The notes below the pieces were generated by a model. That model had not been told where the DNA came from. It saw only the letters and a list, made by a program, of their open reading frames with translations, and searched no databases. The translations under genes were made by a program, and so were the position numbers. Below are positions 7,933 through 17,035 of a stretch of DNA of 64,000 nt, in pieces. The stretch lies in NCBI GenBank assembly GCA_938041955.1, contig CALISD010000007.1, positions 62,001 through 126,000 on the forward strand, in the 5' to 3' direction. How positions within the stretch are numbered: the first letter of the stretch is position 1; each line of letters begins with the position of its first letter. The stretch comes from an uncultured Granulosicoccaceae bacterium (GTDB lineage: Bacteria; Pseudomonadota; Gammaproteobacteria; Granulosicoccales; Granulosicoccaceae).

Positions 7933-9996
7933 TTGAAAGGATTCACACTATCATCTGGCATCGGGAAAATACCCTATATCGAACGTTTTATCGGTGTTGA
8001 TACACTGAGCCGAAACCCTTTAGTGATGGGGCGTCAGAGCTGCAAAGCAGTATATTCGTGGGGTCATAAGCCCTACAGTAAGCTCGCAGGTTTAGTGGCT
8101 AATGTATTTGGTCGGCAGCACATTCGACTTGAAGATGGGTTTGTATGTTCCTACGGTCGCAGTGCTCGTCGAACAAAATATTCAATCGTCAGCGACCCCG
8201 TGGGTATCTACTACGATGCTACGACACCGTCGCGATTAGAGAATATCTTAAACGGTCTTGATACTGATTCATGGCAACTGTCGGATCTCGATGTTATGCG
8301 TGAAGCAGAATATCTAATGCGCCGCACAGTTGATGAGAATATTAGTAAATATAATATCGCCACCGACACAGCGTTTGCCGCCAATGACGGGGCTTCTTTT
8401 GTATTGGTGATTGACCAGACAGTGGGTGATCAATCAGTACACTACGGTGGTATGCAGCAGGCTGATTTTGATGTGATGCTGGAGCGGGCGTTGTCTGAGC
8501 ATGCTGCGGATGAAGTGCTTGTGAAAGTACATCCAGATGTACTGGCGGGTAAGAAAGAGGGGTATTTGTCAAAACAGGCCAAAGACCGTGGTGTGAAGTT
8601 GATCACGGGGGATATTAGTCTGCATCATCTCTCTCAGTGCAAAAAGGCTTATGTTGGTACCTCGTTGTACGGTTTTGAACTGTTAATGAGAGATGTTCCG
8701 GTGGTGTGTTTTGGTCAACCATTTTATTCAGGGTGGGGTGTAACTGAAGACAATAAGCCGGTGTCAAGACGTAAACACAAGCGCACGTTACTTGAACTTT
8801 TTATTGCCGCCTATGTGTTGTACCCCAGGTACATTGATCCTGTTACCGGCGCTGATTGTGAACTGTCTGATATTATTGATCATGTTTCGGAGCAGAGGCG
8901 ACAACTCGATCGTGTGGGAACGAACTATCACTTAGTAGGCTTTACACCCTGGAAACGAAAATACGTTAACCGCTACGTGATGGCGGGTGAATATAATCAT
9001 CAGCATATCGCTATTAACGATTTGGAGGGAATGCCGGCAACCTCTGCGAATGATGCGGCCTCGGTATTGGTGTGGGGGCGGGCGGCACCTGAGAGTGAGG
9101 CGGAACAGATTCTGGGGCGTCATCGTGTGGCGCGAATGGAGGATGGCTTTGTACGATCAGTCGGACTCGGTAGTAATTTCACTGCGCCTCGTTCACTGGT
9201 GGTGGATGATATTGGAATCTATTTTGATGCCACCCGGCCGTCGAGAATAGAGCAGTTGCTGCAGCACCGTGACTGTAGTGATGACGAAGTAAAACGCGCC
9301 GAATCCCTCATTGAATTGCTGCTTGAGAACCGGATTAGTAAATACACTCATAGCGATGTCGGTGATGTTGATCAGTCTTTCTATGTCGACAAGCGTGTGT
9401 TGTTGGTGATCGGGCAGGTATATGGTGATGCGTCTTTGCGCTACGGGACAGAAGCGGTCGATAGCAATTTTAAGCTTTTACAAAAAGTCAGAGAAAATAA
9501 CCCGGCGGCTGTGGTGGTTTATAAGCCGCATCCCGATGTAGTGAGTGGTAACCGATCTGATGGAATTGATAATTATGATGACATTATTGATTTGTGCGAT
9601 CACATCGAAACTGAACTTTCGATAGAGGTCACGCTAAATCTGTGTGAACAGGTGCACACATTGACCTCTCTTGCAGGCTTGGAAGCGCTACTTTGCGGCA
9701 AAAAGGTCGTTACATATGGTAAGCCGTTTTATGCTGGCTGGGGGCTAACGGATGACTGGTGCGACTTCGAAAGACGTACCCGTAAGCGAACTCTGGCCGA
9801 ACTGGTGTACCTGTGTTACATCGAATATCCAAGTTACCTTGATATTGAATCTGGTGAGATGACCAGTGTTGAGAAAACTATTTATGCGTTGGTCAAAGAG
9901 CGCGAAATGAATAGTGGTTCCATCACTGCGAAAGGACTAAAAAAATACGTGAACATTGTTCGCAATATAAGAAAAGGTCTTACTTATGCCGCGTAA
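7933..9996 (+). CDS. kpsC: Capsular polysaccharide beta-Kdo transferase KpsC
   Basis: Adds Kdo residues to the lysophosphatidylglycerol anchor on which group 2-type capsules are built. The 687-residue protein is an internal duplication, as in KpsC: YSWGHKPYSKLA plus RLEDGFVCSYGR near residues 40-75 is echoed by RMEDGFVRSVGLG near residue 400. Each half ends with a Q-P-F-Y-S-G-W-G or K-P-F-Y-A-G-W-G motif and an R-x-x-x-R-T-L-x-E-L motif. The start is probably TTG at 7933, because the residues from there match the usual KpsC opening and no ATG lies in frame until residue 32. kpsS overlaps its end by 11 bases. Confidence 0.92.
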   Translation: MKGFTLSSGIGKIPYIERFIGVDTLSRNPLVMGRQSCKAVYSWGHKPYSKLAGLVANVFGRQHIRLEDGFVCSYGRSARRTKYSIVSDPVGIYYDATTPSRLENILNGLDTDSWQLSDLDVMREAEYLMRRTVDENISKYNIATDTAFAANDGASFVLVIDQTVGDQSVHYGGMQQADFDVMLERALSEHAADEVLVKVHPDVLAGKKEGYLSKQAKDRGVKLITGDISLHHLSQCKKAYVGTSLYGFELLMRDVPVVCFGQPFYSGWGVTEDNKPVSRRKHKRTLLELFIAAYVLYPRYIDPVTGADCELSDIIDHVSEQRRQLDRVGTNYHLVGFTPWKRKYVNRYVMAGEYNHQHIAINDLEGMPATSANDAASVLVWGRAAPESEAEQILGRHRVARMEDGFVRSVGLGSNFTAPRSLVVDDIGIYFDATRPSRIEQLLQHRDCSDDEVKRAESLIELLLENRISKYTHSDVGDVDQSFYVDKRVLLVIGQVYGDASLRYGTEAVDSNFKLLQKVRENNPAAVVVYKPHPDVVSGNRSDGIDNYDDIIDLCDHIETELSIEVTLNLCEQVHTLTSLAGLEALLCGKKVVTYGKPFYAGWGLTDDWCDFERRTRKRTLAELVYLCYIEYPSYLDIESGEMTSVEKTIYALVKEREMNSGSITAKGLKKYVNIVRNIRKGLTYAA

Positions 9997-11332
9997 TATT
10001 CTTATGCTCCAAGGGCCAGTGGGACCTTTTTTTAAGAAATTCTCACGCCAACTTGAAAGCCGCGGACATAACGTTCTCAAAATAAATCTCAATGGTGGTG
10101 ACTTCTACTACTTTCATAGTGGTAAATTCCTAAATTTCAATTCAAACACAAGTGTATGGCCTGCCTGGATTGAAAGCGTGATGGTGGGTCGGAAAATTGA
10201 TCGAATGTACTTGTTTGGCGATTGTCGTCGATACCATCGCCAGGCGATCGAGATAGCGCGTAGATTAGGCGTTGAAGTTTATGTTTTTGAAGAGGGCTAC
10301 GTGCGTCCTAACTACGTTACCTTGGAAAAAGACGGTGTAAACGGTTTTACCAGTGCCTGTGAAAAAGAGGGTTTTCACCAGCGTTTAGAGAGCACCACGC
10401 TCGAAAGCAACGATGTTCCCTCTGAGCCTGTAGCAAATGTGTTCAGACGTGCAGCGCGGCATTGTGTGCAATATTATCTTGCTGCCTCTGTATTGAGTGG
10501 AATGTTCAAACACTATGAGCACCACCGCAGTTTGAATATTTTCACCGAAGGCCTGTATTGGGCAAGATCCGGGTTAAGGAAGCTTACTTACCGGTTTACC
10601 GAGCGTAAACTTGGAAAATACCTGTTATCTGGCAAGGAAAAGTATTTCCTTTTGCCATTGCAAGTTCATAACGACATGCAAGTGAAGCAGCATTCCGAGT
10701 TTTCCAGTATTGAGAAGTATCTGGAACATGTAATCAGTTCTTTCTCAGCTGCTGGCAAAGATGGCTACTCTTTAGTCGTTAAGCACCATCCTTATGATCG
10801 AGGGTATAAAAACTATGCAGCGATCATAAAGAAGATGGCGCTTGTGTATGGTTTGGAGAATCGATTGCACTACGTGCACGATACCGATTTGCCCGGGTTG
10901 CTGCAAAATGCTGAGGGCTCTGTGCTAATAAACAGTACTGTTGGGATTTCATCGCTTTATCATGATACCCCTGTGAAGTCACTTGGTGATGCGATTTATG
11001 ATATTGAAGGGCTAACTTATCAAGGTGAACTTGAGTCATTCTGGGATAACCCTGGAGAGATTGATCGAGACCTTTTTAAGAAGTTCCGGCGTTATTTAAT
11101 AGACAAGACACAGGTCAATGGTAGTTTGTACACCAACGTTCATCACTGTGATGAATCAGGGTTGAACTGGCCTTCTGAATTGGCTGAAGAGCATTACGGG
11201 GAAAGTACTAAAAGTGTCACTAGCGGTACAGCGGGCAGTATTATTGATCTTGAAGAGCATAAGAAAAGCCTGGAAGAGAATCTGGAGCAGCCTGACTACG
11301 TCACGGTGCCTGCTGAAAAAGTAGCTGTTTAG
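9986..11332 (+). CDS. kpsS: Capsular polysaccharide beta-Kdo transferase KpsS
   Basis: Adds the first Kdo to the phosphatidylglycerol-type anchor; KpsC then extends the linker. The opening ILMLQGPVGPFF, the VYVFEEGYVRPNYVT segment near residue 100 and VKHHPYDRGY near residue 265 are typical of KpsS/Capsule_synth proteins. LINSTVGISSLYH near residue 310 is the late donor-site motif. The 448-residue length is at the long end for the family because of an acidic tail after about residue 395. It overlaps kpsC by 11 bases, so translation is probably coupled. It is the last plus-strand gene of the capsule locus and converges on the proton-channel operon. Confidence 0.9.
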   Translation: MPRNILMLQGPVGPFFKKFSRQLESRGHNVLKINLNGGDFYYFHSGKFLNFNSNTSVWPAWIESVMVGRKIDRMYLFGDCRRYHRQAIEIARRLGVEVYVFEEGYVRPNYVTLEKDGVNGFTSACEKEGFHQRLESTTLESNDVPSEPVANVFRRAARHCVQYYLAASVLSGMFKHYEHHRSLNIFTEGLYWARSGLRKLTYRFTERKLGKYLLSGKEKYFLLPLQVHNDMQVKQHSEFSSIEKYLEHVISSFSAAGKDGYSLVVKHHPYDRGYKNYAAIIKKMALVYGLENRLHYVHDTDLPGLLQNAEGSVLINSTVGISSLYHDTPVKSLGDAIYDIEGLTYQGELESFWDNPGEIDRDLFKKFRRYLIDKTQVNGSLYTNVHHCDESGLNWPSELAEEHYGESTKSVTSGTAGSIIDLEEHKKSLEENLEQPDYVTVPAEKVAV

Positions 11333-11359
11333 CTAGCGTATAGCCCAAGAGCACCACTA

Positions 11360-12574
11360 TTAGCTTCTTAGATAGTCCTCAAAACGAATATTGCCTCCTC
11401 TTGCAAGCACTTCGAGTTGGTGGTGAATTGAACGTTCCCCGGAAATCGACTGGATGGCATCGTAGACCTTACTTAGTGGCTTTTCACTAATTGTATTGAT
11501 GAGTTCTTCGTCAATTTTGCAACAAGACAGTAAAGTAATGCTCTTATTGCAGCCGGTATAGTGACAACGCTCACACCCGTTGGCTGTATTAAAAGATTGT
11601 TCCGGATATTCGCCATCGATCTGTGTGTTTTCCAATAGCCATTGTGTCTCTCTGGTTGACAATGTATGAAAGTCTGCGCAATGAGGGCATATCAGTGGCG
11701 CAGGCCGTAATTCCACTACGGCTTGAAAATAAGAGAGTAGGCGGCTATTAAAGAGTTTTTTGTTCGTGAGGTGATGAAGCGCATGTGCGGCGGTGTCTGA
11801 CGTTATGAAAATATTCGCGCTCCTTTTTTCATCGAGTAGAGCGAAAATTATCTGATCTTCTAAAGTCGGGTCGTCTTCTATATTTACGAAGACTCTATCG
11901 GCAAATTTGGTGCAATGCACCACACGCGAAGGTGAGTCTATATTTCCCGCCATTTCAAACTGGCTGATGCGAGGTATGTTGGATATCGCGCTTGACTCTA
12001 TCGACACGATCTTGTGTTCAACATGACTGGATTCACCAAGCATCGCGTAGTAGATCTGATTTAGCGTGAATCGATCGTTGCAGGTATACAGTGTGAGACC
12101 GCGAGGCCCTGAGTGCAAAAGTGTTCTGAGTGTGTCAACGTCGTATGGCAGCATATTCGTTTGGTCGAGTGTGCCTGGAACGCGAATTTCACACGGTACG
12201 AGGGATAGGCTTTGACCATATGCTGTTTCACAGAATCGTAATTCCAGTGTGTGGATTTCCGCCGCAACACGGATGCGAACTTTGCGGCGGGAAAATGGCT
12301 TGTCAAACTCTATCTGCAACTCTGAAAGAATTTCTACGAGCAGCGAGCCCGATGGGTATTTTGATTCTGTTAGTGTCCCGTTTATTCGGCAGCGAATTCT
12401 ACAGAGAGTTTGTTCCTGTTCAAGGTGAAGTTCTTGTGAAGTGCCGGAAACCAGGGTCAGAAGCTCTTTTGTGAGGACAGCAAGCCCGTTGCCATCATTT
12501 GATGCAGGCAACAGTGGATCGATCTGCGCTGCAGAATGATTGCCGATGCCGGGTTGTTGTGCTCTGTTGCGCAA
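11360..12574 (-). CDS. Degenerate GspE/PilB-like secretion ATPase lacking a P-loop
   Basis: The 404-residue protein can be aligned by eye with type II secretion/type IV pilus ATPases. CRIRCRINGTL (58-68) matches the R-x-R-x-D-G-x-L strand. GPRGLTLYT (156-164) matches the strand before the P-loop. NIEDDPTLEDQIIFALL (231-247) and IFITSDTAAHALHHL (255-269) match the R-D-x-E-T and T-L-H-T-N regions. CPHC (296-299) and CERC (334-337) match the zinc tetracysteine, followed by the usual GC...TGC stretch. The Walker A site itself is replaced by CNDRFTLNQ, with no glycines or lysine, so ATP hydrolysis is not expected. It starts at TTG 12574 and is last in a four-gene operon. A structural or regulatory role is inferred. 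Confidence 0.6.
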   Translation of the reverse strand: MRNRAQQPGIGNHSAAQIDPLLPASNDGNGLAVLTKELLTLVSGTSQELHLEQEQTLCRIRCRINGTLTESKYPSGSLLVEILSELQIEFDKPFSRRKVRIRVAAEIHTLELRFCETAYGQSLSLVPCEIRVPGTLDQTNMLPYDVDTLRTLLHSGPRGLTLYTCNDRFTLNQIYYAMLGESSHVEHKIVSIESSAISNIPRISQFEMAGNIDSPSRVVHCTKFADRVFVNIEDDPTLEDQIIFALLDEKRSANIFITSDTAAHALHHLTNKKLFNSRLLSYFQAVVELRPAPLICPHCADFHTLSTRETQWLLENTQIDGEYPEQSFNTANGCERCHYTGCNKSITLLSCCKIDEELINTISEKPLSKVYDAIQSISGERSIHHQLEVLARGGNIRFEDYLRS

Positions 12575-12637
12575 AGTGCGTTACTGCCGTTTGGTTTGAC
12601 TGTTGTCTACACCCGTTATCGGCAGTCTGGTATTTTC

Positions 12638-13555
12638 CTACGGCAGGGAGGTACACTCATTGTTTTGTGGATTTGAAAGGTGTTCGACGCTTTTAATTAC
12701 CGCGCTCAACTCCACAACATCTGCGCGACGTTGCATGCGAATGTGTCCCTCGCGCTGTGAATGACACAGCGAGCAGAGACTTTCGATAAAGTGAAAGTGC
12801 CGTTGGCTCTGATCTCGTGATGTGTAGTGTGTCTCCAGACAGCGGGGCAGTTCGGATGGTGCAGTTCGTGTGACTGCGCAGGATTTTCCCTGACACACCG
12901 ACCCGGTCAGTTTGCGATAGTGATTGCTAATGACAGACCAGTCGGTCCACAGGTTTTTTGGAATTGCAGTACAGTCCGGAGGAGTGGCGCTGCGTTGTCG
13001 GGTGTAGAACGAATCATCAGATAAGGGTGGCAGGAGTGCACCTGACTGAGCGTTCTTTATTACACCTAGCTCTGCCATCTCTGACACACAGTATTCGCAA
13101 GGCAATAATCTCTGTGTGTTCATATCACACAGAATGCCGGTACGCGTCACATAGCGAAAGGAGAAGCGTGCTGACGGGCTTTGCGAGATTTGCCAGGCGG
13201 TATCGTCCTGCCAGCGTTGTTGGCTATGCGACTGTACCGTCTGACAATTCAGAAAATGGTATCGCGGTAGTTTTTCAATTAGCTTGTCGCTGTCAAAGCC
13301 ACCGCTGAGTGCGTCCTGTCTTAGCAGCGGATCCATGTCTTCGGTGTCAATTGATTGTTCGGCGTCGTACAGCATTACCTTGCACACTGCACCATCCGTT
13401 GTGATCAGATATATTCCTGCTCTTCCGAATACCAGTTCTGCGGGATCGATTCGAAATGGTTCTTGCTTTAGTCTAAAGGCGAGCCCGTCAATGCCCTCGT
13501 TGGCGTCGAGCTGCCGGATAGTCTCTTTGAGTTGAAAAAATCGTGTCAGCTTCAC
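12638..13555 (-). CDS. Cys-rich protein with degenerate HNH-like C-terminus (ZorE-like, tentative)
   Basis: A 305-residue soluble protein. A middle segment has H100/C104 (YHFLNC), then RYV near 134, then C153/C156 (CEYC), looking like a zinc ribbon. The C-terminus from W203 reads W-x-x-I-S-x-x-Y-R, then C221 and C226, H243, then LCSLCH (260-265) and GH near 271. This spacing resembles HNH nuclease domains with C-x2-C, HH and C-x2-CH zinc-finger motifs. The second His of HH and the Asn of HNH appear lost, so activity is doubtful. It overlaps the OmpA-domain gene by four bases, fixing the operon. Zorya type II carries an HNH protein (ZorE) in this position; that comparison is inference. Confidence 0.5.
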   Translation of the reverse strand: MKLTRFFQLKETIRQLDANEGIDGLAFRLKQEPFRIDPAELVFGRAGIYLITTDGAVCKVMLYDAEQSIDTEDMDPLLRQDALSGGFDSDKLIEKLPRYHFLNCQTVQSHSQQRWQDDTAWQISQSPSARFSFRYVTRTGILCDMNTQRLLPCEYCVSEMAELGVIKNAQSGALLPPLSDDSFYTRQRSATPPDCTAIPKNLWTDWSVISNHYRKLTGSVCQGKSCAVTRTAPSELPRCLETHYTSRDQSQRHFHFIESLCSLCHSQREGHIRMQRRADVVELSAVIKSVEHLSNPQNNECTSLP

Positions 13556-14250
13556 GATAGATTTTCTGCCTCTTTGATAATGCGATAGATACGCTCTTCG
13601 GTTTTAGTAACCACTTTAAATTCAACTCGACGACTGCGGTCGATATCTTCGGTGCCAAGCTCGGTCATAATGGGTTTGGCAGAGGATAATCCATTTGCTC
13701 GTAATACAGTTTGCAGCCAGGCTCTGTACTGCTCGCTCTCTTGCATATCGTAAATATAATTAAGGACTGAAAAGGATCTATTCTGCGATAGTCTGGCGTT
13801 TTTTATGTAGGCTGCGCGTGGGGTGGTAGCGCCGCGCCAATCGGAAGAGGTATGCCCTTCAACGCGAACTTCGTCGATTTCTCCAATGAAGTCTGTGTGA
13901 TTCAGGATGGTGAGGTAACGTGGAAAGAAATCGTTGAGTATTGTTTTAAATTTATTGTTCATCGCAGCACTGTTGAGCGAGAAGAGAACCTCAGGTTCAT
14001 TAAACCGGAACGTGTTGTCAGACAGGATCTCAGCGCCCCATGTTGGTAGGTCGTTTTTGAACTCTTCGCGTAAAGCGCGGTTTAGCTCATTGCGGGATTT
14101 TTCAAACTCAACCGCAATGTTGGCGATGGCCAATTTTTCCTGATCAGTCTGATACATAAAAGCGACTGCGATCAAAAGGAATATCATCATTAACCCGGAC
14201 ATCATGTCAGAGATAGATATCCATTCGCTTTGTTCGTTGCGTACTTTCAT
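13552..14250 (-). CDS. OmpA-domain stator protein, ZorB-like
   Basis: Single-pass inner-membrane protein that would anchor a proton channel to peptidoglycan. A short cytoplasmic start is followed by a transmembrane helix at about residues 13-33 that contains an Asp (D15 in ISDMMSGL), the expected proton-carrying residue of MotB/TolR/ZorB proteins. The periplasmic part ends in an OmpA/MotB-type domain (about 90-222) with VEGHTSSDW, RLSQNRS and DRSRRVEFKV, which together form the peptidoglycan-binding signature. The 232-residue length fits ZorB. Its ATG overlaps the stop of the channel gene by four bases (ATGA), so the two are translationally coupled. Confidence 0.8.
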   Translation of the reverse strand: MKVRNEQSEWISISDMMSGLMMIFLLIAVAFMYQTDQEKLAIANIAVEFEKSRNELNRALREEFKNDLPTWGAEILSDNTFRFNEPEVLFSLNSAAMNNKFKTILNDFFPRYLTILNHTDFIGEIDEVRVEGHTSSDWRGATTPRAAYIKNARLSQNRSFSVLNYIYDMQESEQYRAWLQTVLRANGLSSAKPIMTELGTEDIDRSRRVEFKVVTKTEERIYRIIKEAENLS

Positions 14251-15302
14251 TCTTCATCAACCATTAACAGGCGATAGCGTTCAAGGAATGCTTGATAGTC
14301 GCGGGCGAACTTGTTGGTCAGTCCGGATAATGTGTTTTCTAGCTCGCGCATAGATTCCGGCAGTTGTCGTCCGATATCCTGGGTAAGCTTAGCCATTGCC
14401 TCTGATTGAACCTGCATACCGTTCTGCACGCCAATGAATCCGGTTTGCATGGTGGAAAATGCCTTGGATGCCTGAGTACTTAAGTTTGAAAACTCCTGCA
14501 TCTGGTTCTTCAGCGTTTCTGATTGCGTCTGTTGAAGACTGATCATATGGCCGAGGTTTTCATACACTGCAACAGTTTCGCTGTTGCGTGATGCTATAGA
14601 TTCAATTGTTTCTTTTGATTGCAAGAGACTCTGCGAGATGTTTTCAAGTAACTGGGTGTTGTCAGTTACTGAATCTCGATAGCTGTTTTGCCATTCCAGT
14701 AGGCTGGATACGCCGCTGTTAAGTTGTTTGAAGTTGTCGCCAAATTGTTCGGTTAAGTTGCTGTTGAATTCGGTGATCACTTTTTCCAGTGACTTTACAA
14801 TTTCTTCGCTTGCACTTTTTGAAAGCGAATCAAGTGCCGTTGTTATTGTTTGATTGGTGGTTTCGAAGTGTTTGTCGAGTTGGCGCTGGGACTGAAAAAG
14901 ATCATTTCTGATCTCGCTGAGTGTTTGCAGTTTTTCAAGTGATTCCAGTTGATCAAGCTTTTCACTAATCAGGTTAAGTGCATCCACTTCATCTTCGGAT
15001 GTGTTATTGCGCAAGCGATAAAAAATAGCCAGCGCAACAGAAAGACCCATTCCAACCACTGAAGTTAAAAACGCGATCTTCATTCCGTCTAGTAGTCGCG
15101 GGACGCTGCCACGTATGTCTGCGGCATCGAAACCCAGTAAGCCTATAAAAACACCAACAAAGGTTCCCAGTACGCCAACGCTAACGATAATTGACCGAAA
15201 GTCGCGATGGTTTTTAGAAAAGGAAGTGACAAGATCAACAAGGAATAGAAGAGCCATCAATGCGACAAAGCACATTGTTATAGCTGATGGAGCATTCAGC
15301 AT
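14247..15302 (-). CDS. MotA/TolQ/ExbB proton-channel protein with long coiled-coil tail, ZorA-like
   Basis: Inner-membrane channel subunit. Three hydrophobic helices are seen (about residues 5-27, 38-60 and 75-97). The last two carry the family motifs LGTFVGVFIGLLGF and LLDGMKIAFLTSVVGMG. About 255 residues then form a heptad-rich cytoplasmic coiled coil (for example EKLDQLESLEKLQTL and NQMQEFSNLSTQASKAF). This compact three-helix channel with a long tail is the layout of ZorA, not of flagellar MotA or ExbB. It is first in the operon: an OmpA-domain partner, a Cys-rich protein and a GspE-like protein follow on the minus strand. A defence role is inference; other uses of a proton-driven motor are possible. 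Confidence 0.78.
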   Translation of the reverse strand: MLNAPSAITMCFVALMALLFLVDLVTSFSKNHRDFRSIIVSVGVLGTFVGVFIGLLGFDAADIRGSVPRLLDGMKIAFLTSVVGMGLSVALAIFYRLRNNTSEDEVDALNLISEKLDQLESLEKLQTLSEIRNDLFQSQRQLDKHFETTNQTITTALDSLSKSASEEIVKSLEKVITEFNSNLTEQFGDNFKQLNSGVSSLLEWQNSYRDSVTDNTQLLENISQSLLQSKETIESIASRNSETVAVYENLGHMISLQQTQSETLKNQMQEFSNLSTQASKAFSTMQTGFIGVQNGMQVQSEAMAKLTQDIGRQLPESMRELENTLSGLTNKFARDYQAFLERYRLLMVDEE

Positions 15303-15505
15303 CGTGTCTCACTTACATGTGTTGTGTTTTAGTTAGCCAGTACCGATAGCTACTAAAAAATCTTAACATGTCGGCACAGCAACACTATTACCAATGCCCG
15401 TGGTGCACCCGGCGATGACGCAGGCGGAGCGCGGGTTGCGCTGAGCAGGATGGGAGCGAGGCCGATCCTGTCAGCATTGTTTACACTTGTAAGTGTATTG
15501 ATTAA

Positions 15506-17035
15506 CTACTTGAAGTAGATGGGCTGTACTTCGCCGGATTCAATCTTCTTGCGCCATAATGCCGGCCCGGTGGTGTGTACGGCTTCGCCGCTACTATCAA
15601 CTGCAACGGTGACAGGCATATCTTTAACGACGAACTCATGGATCGCTTCCATACCGAGTTCTTCAAACGCAATGATACGTGCAGAAGTGATCGCCCGTGA
15701 TACAAGGTAGGCGGCACCACCGACAGCCATTAAATACACTGATTGGTGTTTCTTGATTGCATCGATGCCGGTCGGACCGCGCTCGGCTTTACCCACCATG
15801 CCTAGAATTCCAGTTTTTTCAAGCATCATGTCGGTGAATTTATCCATCCGTGTAGAGGTTGTTGGGCCAGCGGGTCCAACGGCTTCGTCGCGTACTGCAT
15901 CGACGGGCCCGACGTAGTAAATCAGTTTTCCGGTTAGATCTACCGGTAGTGGCTCACCTCGATCCAGTATCTCTTTGATTCTCTTGTGTGCCGCATCGCG
16001 ACCTGTAAGTAACGTGCCGCTAAGTAGTAGAGTATCTCCGGGTTTGAAAGTTTTGGTTTCTTCTGCGGTGAGCGTATCGAGATTAATTGATCGAGCGTTA
16101 GGTCCGACGTCCCAGGTGATTTTTGGCCAGTCGTCAAGCGAAGGTGGTGTTTGAAGATCAGCGCCCGAGCCGTCAAGTACAAAGTGCGCATGCCGGGTGG
16201 CTGCGCAGTTGGGGATCATCGTGACCGGTAGTGATGCAGCATGGGTGGGATAGTCTGCAATTTTTACGTCCAGCACGGTTGTTAATCCGCCAAGACCTTG
16301 TGCGCCAATTCCTAGTGCGTTTACTTTTTCGAATATCTCGAGTCGCAGTTCTTCTGTTCTGGTCGAGGCGCCACGGGCTTTAAGCTCATGGATATCTACT
16401 GCATCCATCAATACTTGTTTGGCCAATACGGCGGACTTTTCTGCGGTTCCGCCAATGCCGATGCCGAGCATCCCCGGTGGACACCATCCGGCGCCCATGG
16501 TCGGTACAGTTTTAACCACCCAATCGACAATGCTGTCACTCGGGTTGAGCATTACCATTTTGGATTTGTTTTCTGAACCACCGCCTTTAGCCGCGACGTC
16601 GACTTCGATCTTGTCGCCTTCGACGACTTCCATATGGATAACTGCCGGGGTGTTGTCACCGGTGTTGCGCCGTGCGCCGGCCGGGTCCATTAATATTGAC
16701 GCTCGTAGTTTGTTGTCCGGATTAAGGTAGGCACGCCGTACACCCTCATTGATCATGTCGATCGGACTCATCGTGGCGCCGTCCCACTGGACATCCATGC
16801 CGATCTTTATAAAGACGGTGACGATGCCGGTGTCCTGGCAGATGGGTCGATGCCCTTCGGCACACAGCCGTGAATTGATAAGAATTTGCGCCATTGCATC
16901 TTTGGCGGGTTTGGACTCTTCTCTCTCATAGGCTGCGTGCACCGCGTCGACGAAGTCTTTAGGGTGGTAGTAGGAGATAAACTGCAGTGCATCGGCGACG
17001 CTATCTATCAGATGATCTTGATGAATTCGGGACAT
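15506..17035 (-). CDS. Class I fumarate hydratase
   Basis: Iron-sulfur enzyme of the TCA cycle that interconverts fumarate and malate. The 509-residue protein shows the three cysteines expected to bind the [4Fe-4S] cluster, in CQDTGIV, in PNCAATRH and in GWCPPGM. It also has the GPTTSTRMD and GPTGIDAIK motifs of the beta part. The start is ATG at 17035 (MSRIHQDHL); the open frame runs on upstream for 76 codons with no homology-like content. It is divergent from trpE and probably monocistronic. Length and motifs fit the single-chain FumA/FumB type rather than split alpha/beta enzymes. Confidence 0.92.
   Translation of the reverse strand: MSRIHQDHLIDSVADALQFISYYHPKDFVDAVHAAYEREESKPAKDAMAQILINSRLCAEGHRPICQDTGIVTVFIKIGMDVQWDGATMSPIDMINEGVRRAYLNPDNKLRASILMDPAGARRNTGDNTPAVIHMEVVEGDKIEVDVAAKGGGSENKSKMVMLNPSDSIVDWVVKTVPTMGAGWCPPGMLGIGIGGTAEKSAVLAKQVLMDAVDIHELKARGASTRTEELRLEIFEKVNALGIGAQGLGGLTTVLDVKIADYPTHAASLPVTMIPNCAATRHAHFVLDGSGADLQTPPSLDDWPKITWDVGPNARSINLDTLTAEETKTFKPGDTLLLSGTLLTGRDAAHKRIKEILDRGEPLPVDLTGKLIYYVGPVDAVRDEAVGPAGPTTSTRMDKFTDMMLEKTGILGMVGKAERGPTGIDAIKKHQSVYLMAVGGAAYLVSRAITSARIIAFEELGMEAIHEFVVKDMPVTVAVDSSGEAVHTTGPALWRKKIESGEVQPIYFK

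Noticed and set aside
12130-12474. Plus-strand frame of 114 codons inside the GspE-like gene
   Set aside because: Antisense shadow; the minus-strand protein has a continuous motif series that explains the sequence.
11360-15302. Ordinary TolQR/ExbBD or flagellar MotAB system
   Set aside because: The three-helix channel with a tail of about 255 residues, the OmpA domain on the partner and the absence of TolA, TonB or flagellar genes do not fit those systems.
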